Of a stretch of DNA of 64,000 bases, positions 24,055 through 32,737 are shown in pieces. The stretch's first letter is position 1, and every line of letters begins with the position of its first letter. The stretch is from CAXXOK01 sp963663285 (GTDB taxonomy: Bacteria; Bacillota; Clostridia; Christensenellales; Aristaeellaceae). The notes under the pieces were generated by a model. That model had not been told where the DNA came from, did no database searches, and saw only the letters and a program-made list of their open reading frames with translations. Position numbers and translations under genes: made by a program. Location: assembly GCA_963663285.2 (NCBI GenBank), contig CAXXNI010000004.1, positions 682,001-746,000 on the forward strand. The letters are read 5' to 3'.

Positions 24055-25623
24055 ATGTCAACGCGAATCAACGATCCAGATAATTGTCTGGTTGTAGAAA
24101 ATATTGAAAAAGTATATCCTGGCACAAAAGCACTGAGCCATGTGAACTATGAGCTGAAACGTGGAAAAGTCAATGTATTGATCGGCGAAAATGGTGCGGG
24201 TAAGTCCACATTGATGAAGCTGATTGCTGGCATTGAACAACCCACATCTGGTCATATTTATATGGATGGTGTGAAGGTGCACTTCTCCTCAATCAATAAT
24301 GCAAAGGCAAAAGGAATAGCGATTATTCATCAGGAGCTGAGCCTATATCCAGATATGAATATCTTTCAAAACATGTTTGTTGGCGCGGAAATTATCAGCC
24401 GTTATGGTCTCTTAGACGATGTGGCACATGCACGGATTGCCCGAGATGTATTAGAACGGCTGGACCATCCGATGGATCCTTACACGAAGGTGAATAATTT
24501 ATCTGTTGGTGAAAAGCAGATTGTGGAAATTGCTAGGAATTTGATCGATCCGAACCTGCGCGTTTTAATTATGGATGAACCTACATCCTCACTTTCTGCG
24601 GAAGAGGTTGGCACTCTTTTTAAAATTATTCGAGATATGAAAGCTAAGGGAATAACAATTGTTTATATTTCACACCGTTTGGAAGAGATCATGGAGATCG
24701 GTGATCGCGTGACGGTTCTTCGCGATGGCTGTATCGTTGATACAGCTAATATACAGGAAGTCACCATCGATTGGCTGGTGGAGAAGATGGTTGGCAGCAA
24801 TCATATATACGAATCTCAGTACCGAGAGATCGACTGGTCTACGCGCAAAGTGATGCTCAAATTGCAAAACATCACGCTGCCAAAGCGTGGCGGTGGATAT
24901 ATTTTAAATCATGTGAGCCTCGATGTCAGAGAAGGCGAGATACTTGGTGTTTATGGGCTACTTGGTGCCGGACGATCGGAATTATTTGAGTGTCTGATAG
25001 GCTTACGACCGGGACATTCTGGAACTATAGAGCTAGAAGGCGAGACTTTATTAGAGGAAGATATTTCCTGTAGAATATGTAAAGGATTTGCTATAGTGCC
25101 TGAGGATCGACAGAAAGAGGGCGTTATACAGACCTTGAATATTCAGAAAAATATCGTGCTGCCCAGTCTATGTTCATTTGTTCACAAAGGAGCCATTTCC
25201 AGAAAGGAAGAATCCAAAGCTGCAACATCTATCATCAAAGATATGCATATCAAAGTTGCGGATAAGACACTCCCGATACTTTCACTCTCGGGAGGCAATC
25301 AGCAAAAGGTAGTCATTGCTAAAGGTATATTGACGAATCCTAAAATTTTGTTATTGGATGAGCCAAGCCGGGGTATTGATGTCGGCGCGAAAGCTGAGGT
25401 TTTTGATATCATTCGGGAATACGCAGATCAAGGACTTGCAATATTGATGGCTTCTTCCGAATTGAAAGAAATTCTTTCTGTCGCTGATCGGGTTGTGGTT
25501 TTGTCTAATGGAATGGTGACAGGTAACTTTAATAAAGCAGAAATGACAGAGCAGAAACTGGTTAATGCCTCATATATGGGGCATGATACTTATAACAAAT
25601 CGAAATCGAGGTGTACAGGATGA
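24055..25623 (+). CDS. Sugar ABC importer ATPase with two nucleotide-binding domains, importer 2
   Basis: 522 residues with two ABC domains. First: Walker A GENGAGKST, signature LSVGEKQIVEIARN, Walker B VLIMDEPTS. Second: degenerate Walker A region (YGLLGAGRSELFECLIG), signature LSGGNQQKVVIAKGI, Walker B ILLLDEPSRGIDVGAKAE. I prefer the ATG at 24055, five bases after GGAGGAG, over a GTG six bases upstream. The stop overlaps the permease start (ATGA). Confidence 0.92.
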   Translation: MSTRINDPDNCLVVENIEKVYPGTKALSHVNYELKRGKVNVLIGENGAGKSTLMKLIAGIEQPTSGHIYMDGVKVHFSSINNAKAKGIAIIHQELSLYPDMNIFQNMFVGAEIISRYGLLDDVAHARIARDVLERLDHPMDPYTKVNNLSVGEKQIVEIARNLIDPNLRVLIMDEPTSSLSAEEVGTLFKIIRDMKAKGITIVYISHRLEEIMEIGDRVTVLRDGCIVDTANIQEVTIDWLVEKMVGSNHIYESQYREIDWSTRKVMLKLQNITLPKRGGGYILNHVSLDVREGEILGVYGLLGAGRSELFECLIGLRPGHSGTIELEGETLLEEDISCRICKGFAIVPEDRQKEGVIQTLNIQKNIVLPSLCSFVHKGAISRKEESKAATSIIKDMHIKVADKTLPILSLSGGNQQKVVIAKGILTNPKILLLDEPSRGIDVGAKAEVFDIIREYADQGLAILMASSELKEILSVADRVVVLSNGMVTGNFNKAEMTEQKLVNASYMGHDTYNKSKSRCTG

Positions 25624-26672
25624 CTGCAAAACCAGCGTCCAACGGAAAAATGAGCATAGGAATGCTCGTTATGAAGGCTCGTACCTTCATAGCACTTATT
25701 ATATTGTTTGTTACTTTTAGTATCCTATCTCCTACATTTCTTCTCCTCAGTACACTGCTTATGATCTGCAAGCATGTTGCGCTTTATGGCATACTGGCAA
25801 TTGGTATGACCTATGTAATTATCTCCGGCGGTATTGATCTGTCTGTCGGCTCGATCGTCGCCCTGGTCGGAATGATCTCTGGAGGTATGATAGTTGAGGG
25901 CATTGTGATTAAACCCTTTGGGATCGCAATCTTCCCACAGGTGTGGGCAATTGTTATACTCTGTATATTGCTTGGTGCATTTATTGGGTATCTCAATGGT
26001 TTGTTTATAACTCGCTTTAATGTGGCGCCATTTATTGCAACGCTGGGTATGATGTACATTGCCAGCGGATTTGCTTCCTTGCGTTCCAAAGGCTCAACTT
26101 TTTCCGGCCTTCGAGGGAAAATCGAGTTGGGGAATACCGGCTTTGAGATCTTTGGTGGTACAACGTTAGGCATTCCGAATGCCGCGATTGTACTGCTATT
26201 GTTTACGCTTATCGCTGCTTTTGTGCTAAAGCGTACGCCCTTTGGCTGGCACATATATTCCACTGGCGGGAATGAAAAAGCTGCGCGGCTTTCAGGCGTA
26301 AAAATATCCTTGGTTAAAATCAAAACTTATGTTATCTCCGGCATCTGCGCCTCTGTAGTAGGTATAATAACGGCATCTCAGCTACAGGCAGCCAATCCAA
26401 CCAACGGCACCGGCTGGGAGATGAACGCAATCGCTGCTGTCGTATTGGGTGGCACTTCCATGTCTGGTGGAGTTGGGAGCATTGGCGGTACGATTGTAGG
26501 TGCTTTTGTAATTGGTGTATTAAATGATGGCATGGTAATGTGCGGAGTTTCGGAATTCTGGCAAAAGATTATAAAAGGCGCAGTCATTATATTCGCTGTG
26601 ATTATTGATCAAGTTCAGAAACGGATGCAAGATAAGATCGCACTTGAGCAACGCAATCAATCAAAGGCATAA
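25620..26672 (+). CDS. Sugar ABC importer permease (RbsC type), importer 2
   Basis: 350 residues with multiple membrane helices. Family motifs are YVIISGGIDLSVGSIVALVGMISGG, RFNVAPFIATLGMMYIASG and the C-terminal GWEMNAIAAVVLGGTSMSGGVG. I take the ATG at 25620 that overlaps the ATPase stop; a GTG three codons earlier is open but less likely. The gene ends importer 2 and is followed by more than 600 bases of regulatory sequence for importer 3. Confidence 0.92.
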   Translation: MTAKPASNGKMSIGMLVMKARTFIALIILFVTFSILSPTFLLLSTLLMICKHVALYGILAIGMTYVIISGGIDLSVGSIVALVGMISGGMIVEGIVIKPFGIAIFPQVWAIVILCILLGAFIGYLNGLFITRFNVAPFIATLGMMYIASGFASLRSKGSTFSGLRGKIELGNTGFEIFGGTTLGIPNAAIVLLLFTLIAAFVLKRTPFGWHIYSTGGNEKAARLSGVKISLVKIKTYVISGICASVVGIITASQLQAANPTNGTGWEMNAIAAVVLGGTSMSGGVGSIGGTIVGAFVIGVLNDGMVMCGVSEFWQKIIKGAVIIFAVIIDQVQKRMQDKIALEQRNQSKA

Positions 26673-26872
26673 AAAGCTTTCTAATTCGATATGGTGTAAC
26701 TTGTGGAGATAACTCATGAGAAATGCAGGGTAAGTTTATTGGATTGTCAACAGTTAGTCGGACAGAAATGATATGAATGATGAAAAATCAACGTACCAAA
26801 CATTTCTTCTAAGATCAAGTTATTTGAAGCAAAAGATGAAGTATATTTACTCGGCATTTTTGGGAGAGAAAG

Positions 26873-26920
26873 CGGTGCTCGCGGTTTGGATGAAACAACA
26901 ATCCGCAAGCATCGTTTTTT
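26873..26920 (+). terminator. Terminator downstream of importer 2
   Basis: CGGTGCTCGCGGTTT pairs with AATCCGCAAGCATCG with two mismatches and one G-T pair, followed by six T. Confidence 0.75.
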
Positions 26921-26936
26921 ACTTTAAAACAATTGT

Positions 26937-27095
26937 ATGAGAATTTACACTCTTTTATCATTGATTTACGCGTTGTTCTATTTTGAGCAAATCAGTAGAA
27001 TGACATCACGAAGCAAACTGAACGTTATACTTCAAGCGAGATGAGAGGAGGAAGGGAAAAGAAAACAATGTAAGGCAAATTGCATAGACACAAAG
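26937..27095 (+). repeat. Conserved leader module, copy B (upstream of importer 3)
   Basis: Second copy of the module described at 22171-22336. The first 29 bases differ from copy A at only two positions, and the TAGAATGAC of the -10 region is identical; the purine tract and tail are looser matches. Confidence 0.7.
26973..27001 (+). promoter_or_regulatory. Promoter within conserved leader B
   Basis: TTGTTC and TAGAAT separated by 17 bases, matching the boxes of leader A. Confidence 0.65.
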
Positions 27096-27160
27096 GATTT
27101 TTGGCTTAGTCTAAAAACACCACTAAGACATTACGCCATACTGATCGCTTCGTAAACTTG

Positions 27161-27189
27161 TTGACAGTAATCGATGACGTCTCTATACT
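27161..27189 (+). promoter_or_regulatory. Near-consensus sigma-A promoter of importer 3
   Basis: TTGACA and TATACT with a 17-base spacer, about 120 bases before the binding-protein start. With the leader promoter upstream this gives importer 3 two promoters. Confidence 0.8.
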
Positions 27190-27314
27190 CAAGATAGCTT
27201 GATTGGTTAAATTTTGTTCATACAAGTGTGTCTATTGCACCAAATTCCACGATGCTTGAGACGGGATCAAAACTCGTTGTTCTTAAGCAAACAATTTTAT
27301 GGAGGGAAAAGACG

Positions 27315-28382
27315 ATGAAGAAAATTTTGAGCTTTGTAATGGTAGCTATGATGGCACTGAGCATGATGGTTGGGATGGCTGCAGCGGATGAGATCAAAGT
27401 AGGTATTTCCTTTGGTACCTTGCAGCAAGAACACTGGGTAAAATCAAAGGATATCATGCAGGCTGTCTGTGATGAGCAGGGGATTACTCTGCTGGTTCAG
27501 TCTGCAAATGATGACATGCAAAAGCAGATTTCTCAGTGCGAAAACCTGATTACGCAGGGTATTGATGTATTGATCCTGCAGGCGTTGGATACAGAAGCTG
27601 CTGCTCCGATCATTCAAACCGCTCACGAAGCGAATGTGCCGGTAATCGGTTTTGTCCGGCCCGTTCAGAACTGTGATGTGGACTACTTCTTTGGTAGCAA
27701 CTACAAGGATTGTGGCGTGGACCAAGCTGAATATGCCATTTCAGTTGCCCCTAAAGGTAAATATGCTCTAATTGAAGGCGCTCCTGATGACGTGAATGCC
27801 CGTGTGATCCATGAAGGTCACATCGAAGTTCTGCAACCCTATATTGATAATGGAGATATCGAGATTGTTTATGAGCAGTGGTGTGACAACTGGAGTGCCG
27901 ATGACGCTCTGCGCTATATCGAGGATTGCATGACCTCTAACAATAACGACATTCAGTTCATCATTTGCGCCAATGATGCCTTCGCAGGGGCTGCTGTAAC
28001 GGTTCTTAATGAGCAGAATCTGGTCGGTGAAATTATGATGACAGGTAATGATTGTGACCTGACTGCATGCCAGAGGATCGTAGAAGGTATCCAAGGTCAA
28101 ACAGAATATCCCGCCTTCCCCCGTATTGCAGAAGCTACCATCAATGCGGCAATTCAGCTGGCGAAAACTGGGGATATCTCTGAGTTTACCAATGGCGCTA
28201 CTATGAACAATGGCTTCAAAGACGTGCCCTTCGGTGCAGGCGAGTATCTTTACTCTGTAACTGCCGAAAACATGGATCTGGTTTACACCACCGGTTGGCA
28301 CAAGGTTGAGGATATCTATGCAAATATTCCTGAAGAAGAATGGCCAGATGCTGCTAAGGAATATACAGCCGCGAACCAATAA
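27315..28382 (+). CDS. Xylose-type sugar-binding protein (XylF-like), importer 3
   Basis: 355 residues with signal peptide (about 1-24, ending GMAAA) and the type I periplasmic-binding fold. ISQCENLITQGIDVLILQALDTEAA, VDYFFGSNYKDCGVDQAEYA, IICANDAFAGAAVTVL and TGNDCDLTACQRIVEGIQGQTEYP follow the xylose-binding-protein pattern more closely than RbsB does. I use the ATG at 27315 because GGAGGG lies eight bases upstream; the frame is open to 27228 without a ribosome site. It opens importer 3, whose ATPase and permease are also XylG- and XylH-like. Substrate may be an aldopentose or a related sugar. Confidence 0.9.
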   Translation: MKKILSFVMVAMMALSMMVGMAAADEIKVGISFGTLQQEHWVKSKDIMQAVCDEQGITLLVQSANDDMQKQISQCENLITQGIDVLILQALDTEAAAPIIQTAHEANVPVIGFVRPVQNCDVDYFFGSNYKDCGVDQAEYAISVAPKGKYALIEGAPDDVNARVIHEGHIEVLQPYIDNGDIEIVYEQWCDNWSADDALRYIEDCMTSNNNDIQFIICANDAFAGAAVTVLNEQNLVGEIMMTGNDCDLTACQRIVEGIQGQTEYPAFPRIAEATINAAIQLAKTGDISEFTNGATMNNGFKDVPFGAGEYLYSVTAENMDLVYTTGWHKVEDIYANIPEEEWPDAAKEYTAANQ

Positions 28383-28494
28383 CATTAAAATGCGAGGAAA
28401 GCTTAAGAACGGACAAGTATAGTCGGCAGGCTTTGAGCATATCAAGATTGCTGAGTGTGTAGATTTACGGGTTCCTTCCTCGCATAAAAGGCGG

Positions 28495-28527
28495 GCCGGG
28501 CCCGGGCGATGTATCCCCGGGTCCGGC
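28495..28527 (+). promoter_or_regulatory. GC-rich intercistronic hairpin after the importer 3 binding-protein gene
   Basis: GCCGGGCCCGGG pairs with CCCGGGTCCGGC (one G-T pair) around a nine-base loop. No T-tract follows. It is conspicuously GC-rich for this AT-richer part of the window and lies 25 bases before the ATPase start. Confidence 0.75.
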
Positions 28528-28551
28528 GTTGTGAAAGAGGAGCGAGACGGT

Positions 28552-30087
28552 ATGTCGGAATATATTTTGGAAATTCAGAACATCGTAAAAGAATACTCCG
28601 GTGTCCGTGTTCTGGAAAACGTAAATTTCCGTGTGAAAAAGGGTGAGATTCACGCACTGTGTGGAGAAAACGGTGCTGGGAAATCAACGATGATGAAAAT
28701 CTTGAGCGGTGTTATTCCGGAGCATGAGTTTTCTGGGGATATCTTGATAGATGGAGAGAGAATGTCATTCCGAAATATCGCACTATCCGAAAACGCCGGG
28801 ATTGCCATTATTTATCAGGAACTAGCTTTAGCACAGGATTTGGATGTTTGTGAGAACATCTATATGGGTCGATTGCCGGTAAATAAATTAGGCGTTGTAA
28901 ACTGGTATCAGGCCTATATGGAAACAGAGGCACTTTTAAAAGAACTGACGCTGGATCAGCAGGGAATCAATGGGCATTCGAAGGTTGGAGATCTAAGCAT
29001 AGGTCAACAGTCCCTGGTAGAAGTAGCCAAGGCACTGTCAAAAAATGCGAAGATTCTGATTTTGGATGAACCGACTTCTGCTCTGACAGAAAGAGAAGTC
29101 GTTGTCCTATTGAAAATAGTTCGTGAATTGAAAGCCAGAGATGTGACTTGTATCTACATTTCTCATAAACTTGAAGAAGTGATGGAATTGGCAGATTCCA
29201 TCTCAATCTTACGGGATGGCAACATGATCTGCACGAAGGATCGTTCGGAGATCACGGAAGAAGAAGTGATCAAGTACATGGTTGGTCGTGAAATTAAGAA
29301 TCGTTATCCTTATACGGAGCATAAAAAAGGCGATGTTTTGCTAGAAGTAAAAAATTACTCCGTGTTTAATATGTCGGGATCCAAAAAGCTAGTGGACAAC
29401 GTGAGCTTTTCGGTTCGTGCAGGTGACGTTCTTGGTATTTCCGGACTGATGGGCTCTGGGCGTTCGGAGTTGGTGACAAGCCTGTTTGGCTGTATGTCAT
29501 GCAAACACGAAGGAACCATTCTGGTAAAGGGGAAAGAAGTCAATATTCTCAATGCGAATGACGCTAAGAATTATGGAATTGCTCTGATCACCGAAGACCG
29601 CAAGCATACAGGACTGATGATGGATCAGAGCGTTTTAATGAATACGACCATCGCCAACCTGAGTCTTGTGTCAGACCACGGAATCATCAACCAGAGTAAA
29701 GAAATTACACAGACACAGCATTATACAAAGCAAATGAGCTTAAAGGCACCATCCATTGAAAGTCCAGTTCGCAGTCTTTCTGGTGGAAATCAACAGAAGG
29801 TTGTTATTGCGAAATGGTTGATGTCACAACCGAAAATTATCATTATGGATGAACCTACACGAGGCGTTGATGTTGGTGCGAAGCTGGAAATATACGAGAT
29901 CATGAATTATTTATTGGATCAGGGATGTGCGATTATCATGATTTCATCGGAAATGCCAGAAGTATTGGGAATGTCAGATCGAGTTATGGTTATGCACCAA
30001 GGTGTTAAGAAAGGTGAATTTAGCCATGACGAAGCAACACAAGAACGACTATTAGCGTGTAGCGTATTGAAGGAGGTATCTAAATGA
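28552..30087 (+). CDS. Xylose-type ABC importer ATPase (XylG-like), importer 3
   Basis: 511 residues with two ABC domains. Walker A GENGAGKST, the long insert PEHEFSGDILIDGERMSF typical of XylG, signature LSIGQQSLVEVAKAL, Walker B ILILDEPTS; second domain SGLMGSGRSELVTSLFG, signature LSGGNQQKVVIAKWL, Walker B IIIMDEPTRGVD. The ATG at 28552 has AGAGGAG nine bases upstream and is preferred over a GTG at 28531. Its end overlaps the permease start by four bases. Confidence 0.93.
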   Translation: MSEYILEIQNIVKEYSGVRVLENVNFRVKKGEIHALCGENGAGKSTMMKILSGVIPEHEFSGDILIDGERMSFRNIALSENAGIAIIYQELALAQDLDVCENIYMGRLPVNKLGVVNWYQAYMETEALLKELTLDQQGINGHSKVGDLSIGQQSLVEVAKALSKNAKILILDEPTSALTEREVVVLLKIVRELKARDVTCIYISHKLEEVMELADSISILRDGNMICTKDRSEITEEEVIKYMVGREIKNRYPYTEHKKGDVLLEVKNYSVFNMSGSKKLVDNVSFSVRAGDVLGISGLMGSGRSELVTSLFGCMSCKHEGTILVKGKEVNILNANDAKNYGIALITEDRKHTGLMMDQSVLMNTTIANLSLVSDHGIINQSKEITQTQHYTKQMSLKAPSIESPVRSLSGGNQQKVVIAKWLMSQPKIIIMDEPTRGVDVGAKLEIYEIMNYLLDQGCAIIMISSEMPEVLGMSDRVMVMHQGVKKGEFSHDEATQERLLACSVLKEVSK

Positions 30088-31235
30088 AAAATAAAAGAAC
30101 TATGAGCGCATATATTGAAAAATTGAATTTTAAATCATTTACGATGATTCTTCTGCTGATTGTTTTAACAATTGCGCTCACGATTATGACGAAGGGCTTA
30201 TTCATTTCAACACGAAACCTGTCCATGTTGGCCAGACAGATGGCTGTTACAGGTATCCTTGCCATCGGAATGACGTTGATTATCATTCACGGTAATATTG
30301 ATTTGTCTATTGGCGCTATCATGTTGGTCTGTGCCACAATCGCTGGACAGCTAAATATCTATCAGAAATGGGGGGCTGTGCCTACTATACTGACGGTTAT
30401 TTTGCTAGGCATGGTGATCGGAATGTGGAATGGCTTCTGGGTATCTTACCGCGGGCTGCCTGCCTTTATCGCGACAATGGGCACGCAGTTGGCTTTTAGA
30501 GGCATCTCCCTTTCCATTTCTAACGGTAAAATGCTTGGACCATTCGATTCTGCCTACCAAGTTGTCGGACAATCCTATGTGAACCACACCATCGGATTGT
30601 TTTTAGGCATTGCTGGCTCTGTCGTTGCAGTTGGATTGATCATCAACCGTGTTCGCTCCAGAAAGAAATTTAACTTGGAGCTGGAACCATCCGCTGTGAC
30701 AGTACTAAAGATTATCGGTGTGATTGCGCTGATCATGGGCGCTGTGGTGATCTTGAATGCTTATCAGGGCATTGCTTCGCCGGTCCTGATTATGATAATT
30801 CTGGCTATTGTCTTTACCTTTATCAGCAAAAAGACGAAGTTTGGCCGCAATTTGTATGCGATTGGTAGCAATGCTGAATCGGCTCGTTTTTCTGGTATCA
30901 ATATTCGCAAAGAAGCGTTTTTAGCCTTTGTGATCATGGGCGCGTTGGCAGCAATTGGAGGAATCGTCCTGACCTCCAGACTGAATATGGCTACTTCTAC
31001 AATCGGTGATATGGCCGAGATGGATGCAATCGCAGCTTGCGTGATTGGTGGCGTAAGCATGGCTGGTGGTATCGGAAGCGTTCCGGGCGCCCTCATCGGC
31101 ACGTTACTGATTACCGTTTTGGATAATGGTATGAGTCTTCTGAACATGGAGAGCTTCTGGCAGTTCATTGTGAAGGGTTTAGTTCTGACGGCTGTTGTTT
31201 GGTATGATATCAGCACAAACAAAAAGCGGGATTAA
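30084..31235 (+). CDS. Xylose-type ABC importer permease (XylH-like), importer 3
   Basis: 383 residues, longer than RbsC permeases, as is usual for XylH because of an extra central hydrophilic loop and helices (about residues 190-245). Motifs include IIIHGNIDLSIGAIMLVCATIAG, YRGLPAFIATMGTQLAFRG and MDAIAACVIGGVSMAGGIG. AGGAGG precedes the ATG. The aldo/keto reductase gene follows after 26 bases and is probably cotranscribed. Confidence 0.93.
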   Translation: MKNKRTMSAYIEKLNFKSFTMILLLIVLTIALTIMTKGLFISTRNLSMLARQMAVTGILAIGMTLIIIHGNIDLSIGAIMLVCATIAGQLNIYQKWGAVPTILTVILLGMVIGMWNGFWVSYRGLPAFIATMGTQLAFRGISLSISNGKMLGPFDSAYQVVGQSYVNHTIGLFLGIAGSVVAVGLIINRVRSRKKFNLELEPSAVTVLKIIGVIALIMGAVVILNAYQGIASPVLIMIILAIVFTFISKKTKFGRNLYAIGSNAESARFSGINIRKEAFLAFVIMGALAAIGGIVLTSRLNMATSTIGDMAEMDAIAACVIGGVSMAGGIGSVPGALIGTLLITVLDNGMSLLNMESFWQFIVKGLVLTAVVWYDISTNKKRD

Positions 31236-31261
31236 ATATACGATTATGAAGGGATGATATT

Positions 31262-32125
31262 ATGGTTGCGGACATGATAGACACATACACACTGCTCAAT
31301 GGTGAGCGAATCCCATGCGTCGGTTTTGGTACCTGGCAGACGCCAGATGGCGAGACGGCAGTACGATCTGTAAGAACTGCCATTACTGCAGGTTACCGAC
31401 ATATCGATACTGCGGCAATCTACGGAAATGAGAAAAGCGTCGGCATCGGGATTAAAGAAGGCCTGAAGGAAAATGGATTAAAGCGAGAAGAACTCTTTGT
31501 TACAAGCAAGGTTTGGATTACTGAGATGGGCTATGATAAAACAAAAGCTGCTTTTTCAAAGACGTTATCTGACCTGCAACTGGATTATTTGGATCTGTAT
31601 CTGATACACTGGCCTGCAGATTCCTGCCGGGATGCTAACTGGCAGGAGACGAACTTGGAGACTTGGCGTGCAATGACGGAACTGTACAAGAGCGGAAAGA
31701 TCAAAGCAATCGGTCTGTCTAATTTTCATGTGCAGCATATGCAGCCTCTGATGAAGATGGAAGTGAAACCGATGGTAAATCAAATCGAATTCCATCCGGG
31801 TCAGCGGCAGGAGGAGACGGTAGAGTTTTGTAAGAAGCATGGAATGGTGGTGGAAGCGTGGGCACCTCTGGGAACAGGTAGAATGCTTTCCAATGAGCAG
31901 CTTGCAAACATAGCGGCGAAATATGATCGTTCTGTGGCGCAACTTTGCATCCGATGGGGCCTGCAAAATGGAGTGCTGCCTCTTCCCAAGTCTGTTACAC
32001 CAGAGAGAATCCAGCAAAATTTACAGGTCTTTGATTTCCAGATTACTAAAGAAGATATGAGCTTTATCAATTCGATGCCATATTTCGGAGGATCTGGACT
32101 TAAGCCGGAAGCTTTCTTTGGATGA
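31262..32125 (+). CDS. Aldo/keto reductase (AKR5-like)
   Basis: 287 residues, a TIM-barrel NAD(P)H-dependent reductase of aldehydes or ketones. The catalytic tetrad is visible: Asp and Tyr in HIDTAAIYGNE, Lys in VTSKVW, His in LIHWP. KAIGLSNFHVQHM and PLPKSVTPERIQQNL are the cofactor-binding parts. It could reduce a sugar aldehyde, or reoxidise NADH produced by the aldehyde dehydrogenase, in place of the alcohol dehydrogenase that most aldehyde-handling BMC loci have. It has no encapsulation helix, so it probably acts in the cytosol. The start ATG is preceded by GAAGGGATG. Confidence 0.9.
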   Translation: MVADMIDTYTLLNGERIPCVGFGTWQTPDGETAVRSVRTAITAGYRHIDTAAIYGNEKSVGIGIKEGLKENGLKREELFVTSKVWITEMGYDKTKAAFSKTLSDLQLDYLDLYLIHWPADSCRDANWQETNLETWRAMTELYKSGKIKAIGLSNFHVQHMQPLMKMEVKPMVNQIEFHPGQRQEETVEFCKKHGMVVEAWAPLGTGRMLSNEQLANIAAKYDRSVAQLCIRWGLQNGVLPLPKSVTPERIQQNLQVFDFQITKEDMSFINSMPYFGGSGLKPEAFFG

Positions 32126-32170
32126 TATGGGAGTTGGGAGTACATCCGCTGTCTTCAAAGATTGAATAAA

Positions 32171-32205
32171 TTTCGTTGAATTGAACGAAAACATAACTAT
32201 ATAAT
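32171..32205 (+). promoter_or_regulatory. Promoter with an overlapping palindrome upstream of the C_GCAxxG_C_C gene
   Basis: TTGAAT and TATAAT are separated by 18 bases. The palindrome TTTCGTT-GAATTG-AACGAAA (32171-32190) covers the -35 box, which is a good position for a repressor operator. Confidence 0.55.
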
Positions 32206-32250
32206 CAAAAAAGCAGATCGATTATGATCAAGACGAAGGAGATTGTAAAA

Positions 32251-32700
32251 ATGTTGACTGATACCGTTTTGAAATACTATCTGGAACAAGATTATAACTG
32301 CGCGGAGAGTCTGTCTCGTGGTGCCAATGAGTACTATGGTCTTGGGTTGAATGAGGAGGCGCTGTTGGCGCTGGGGGGCTTTGGCGGTGGCTGCTATTCT
32401 GGAAGACTCTGTGGAGCCTGTTCCGGAGGCGTTATGGCTATCTCCAGCAAGTACATTCATACTCGCGCCCATGCGGAAGAACTGGCTTGCAACCGTGTAA
32501 CCGAATTTGTGGAAGCCTTCATTGAAACGCTGGGAAGTGATTTGTGCGATGAACTCAAAAAACGTTACTATGATGATAGTCTTGAATGCTGCAAATGCAT
32601 AAAGACCGTGAAAATGGCGGCTGGTGTTCTAGAGGAGAAGATGGTTAAGTATATGGCAGAAGACGAAGAACTTGCCAAGATAGAGAAAACAGCCGAATAA
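32251..32700 (+). CDS. C_GCAxxG_C_C family (redox-active) protein
   Basis: 149 residues. Cysteine pattern: DYNCAES near the start, GGCYSGRLCGACSGGV in the middle, a lone Cys in LACNRV and LECCKC near the end. This is the C_GCAxxG_C_C family, predicted to bind a metal or to act as a thiol redox protein. Reaction unknown. I use the ATG at 32251, with AAGGAG nine bases upstream, rather than the in-frame ATG at 32224, which has none and lies too close to the promoter's expected start of transcription. It is followed after 37 bases by the CoA-disulfide reductase gene, suggesting a shared thiol-redox role. Confidence 0.8.
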   Translation: MLTDTVLKYYLEQDYNCAESLSRGANEYYGLGLNEEALLALGGFGGGCYSGRLCGACSGGVMAISSKYIHTRAHAEELACNRVTEFVEAFIETLGSDLCDELKKRYYDDSLECCKCIKTVKMAAGVLEEKMVKYMAEDEELAKIEKTAE

Positions 32701-32737
32701 ACCTTGTGCGATCCCAATAACCTAAGAGGTGATCGAT

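Larger units (their letters stand above)
26673..27314 (+). other. Regulatory region between importers 2 and 3, no gene
   Basis: 642 bases holding, in order, a stretch of about 200 bases in which I see nothing, a terminator (26873-26920), the second copy of the conserved leader module (26937-27095) with its promoter, and a near-consensus second promoter (27161-27189). None of the short ORFs has a ribosome site. The leader's GAGGAGG tract at about 27044-27050 is followed by ATGTAA, a start-stop. Confidence 0.65.

Noticed and set aside
32251..32700. Possible selenocysteine or frameshift in the Cys-rich protein
   Set aside because: All expected cysteines are encoded by normal codons and there is no in-frame stop.
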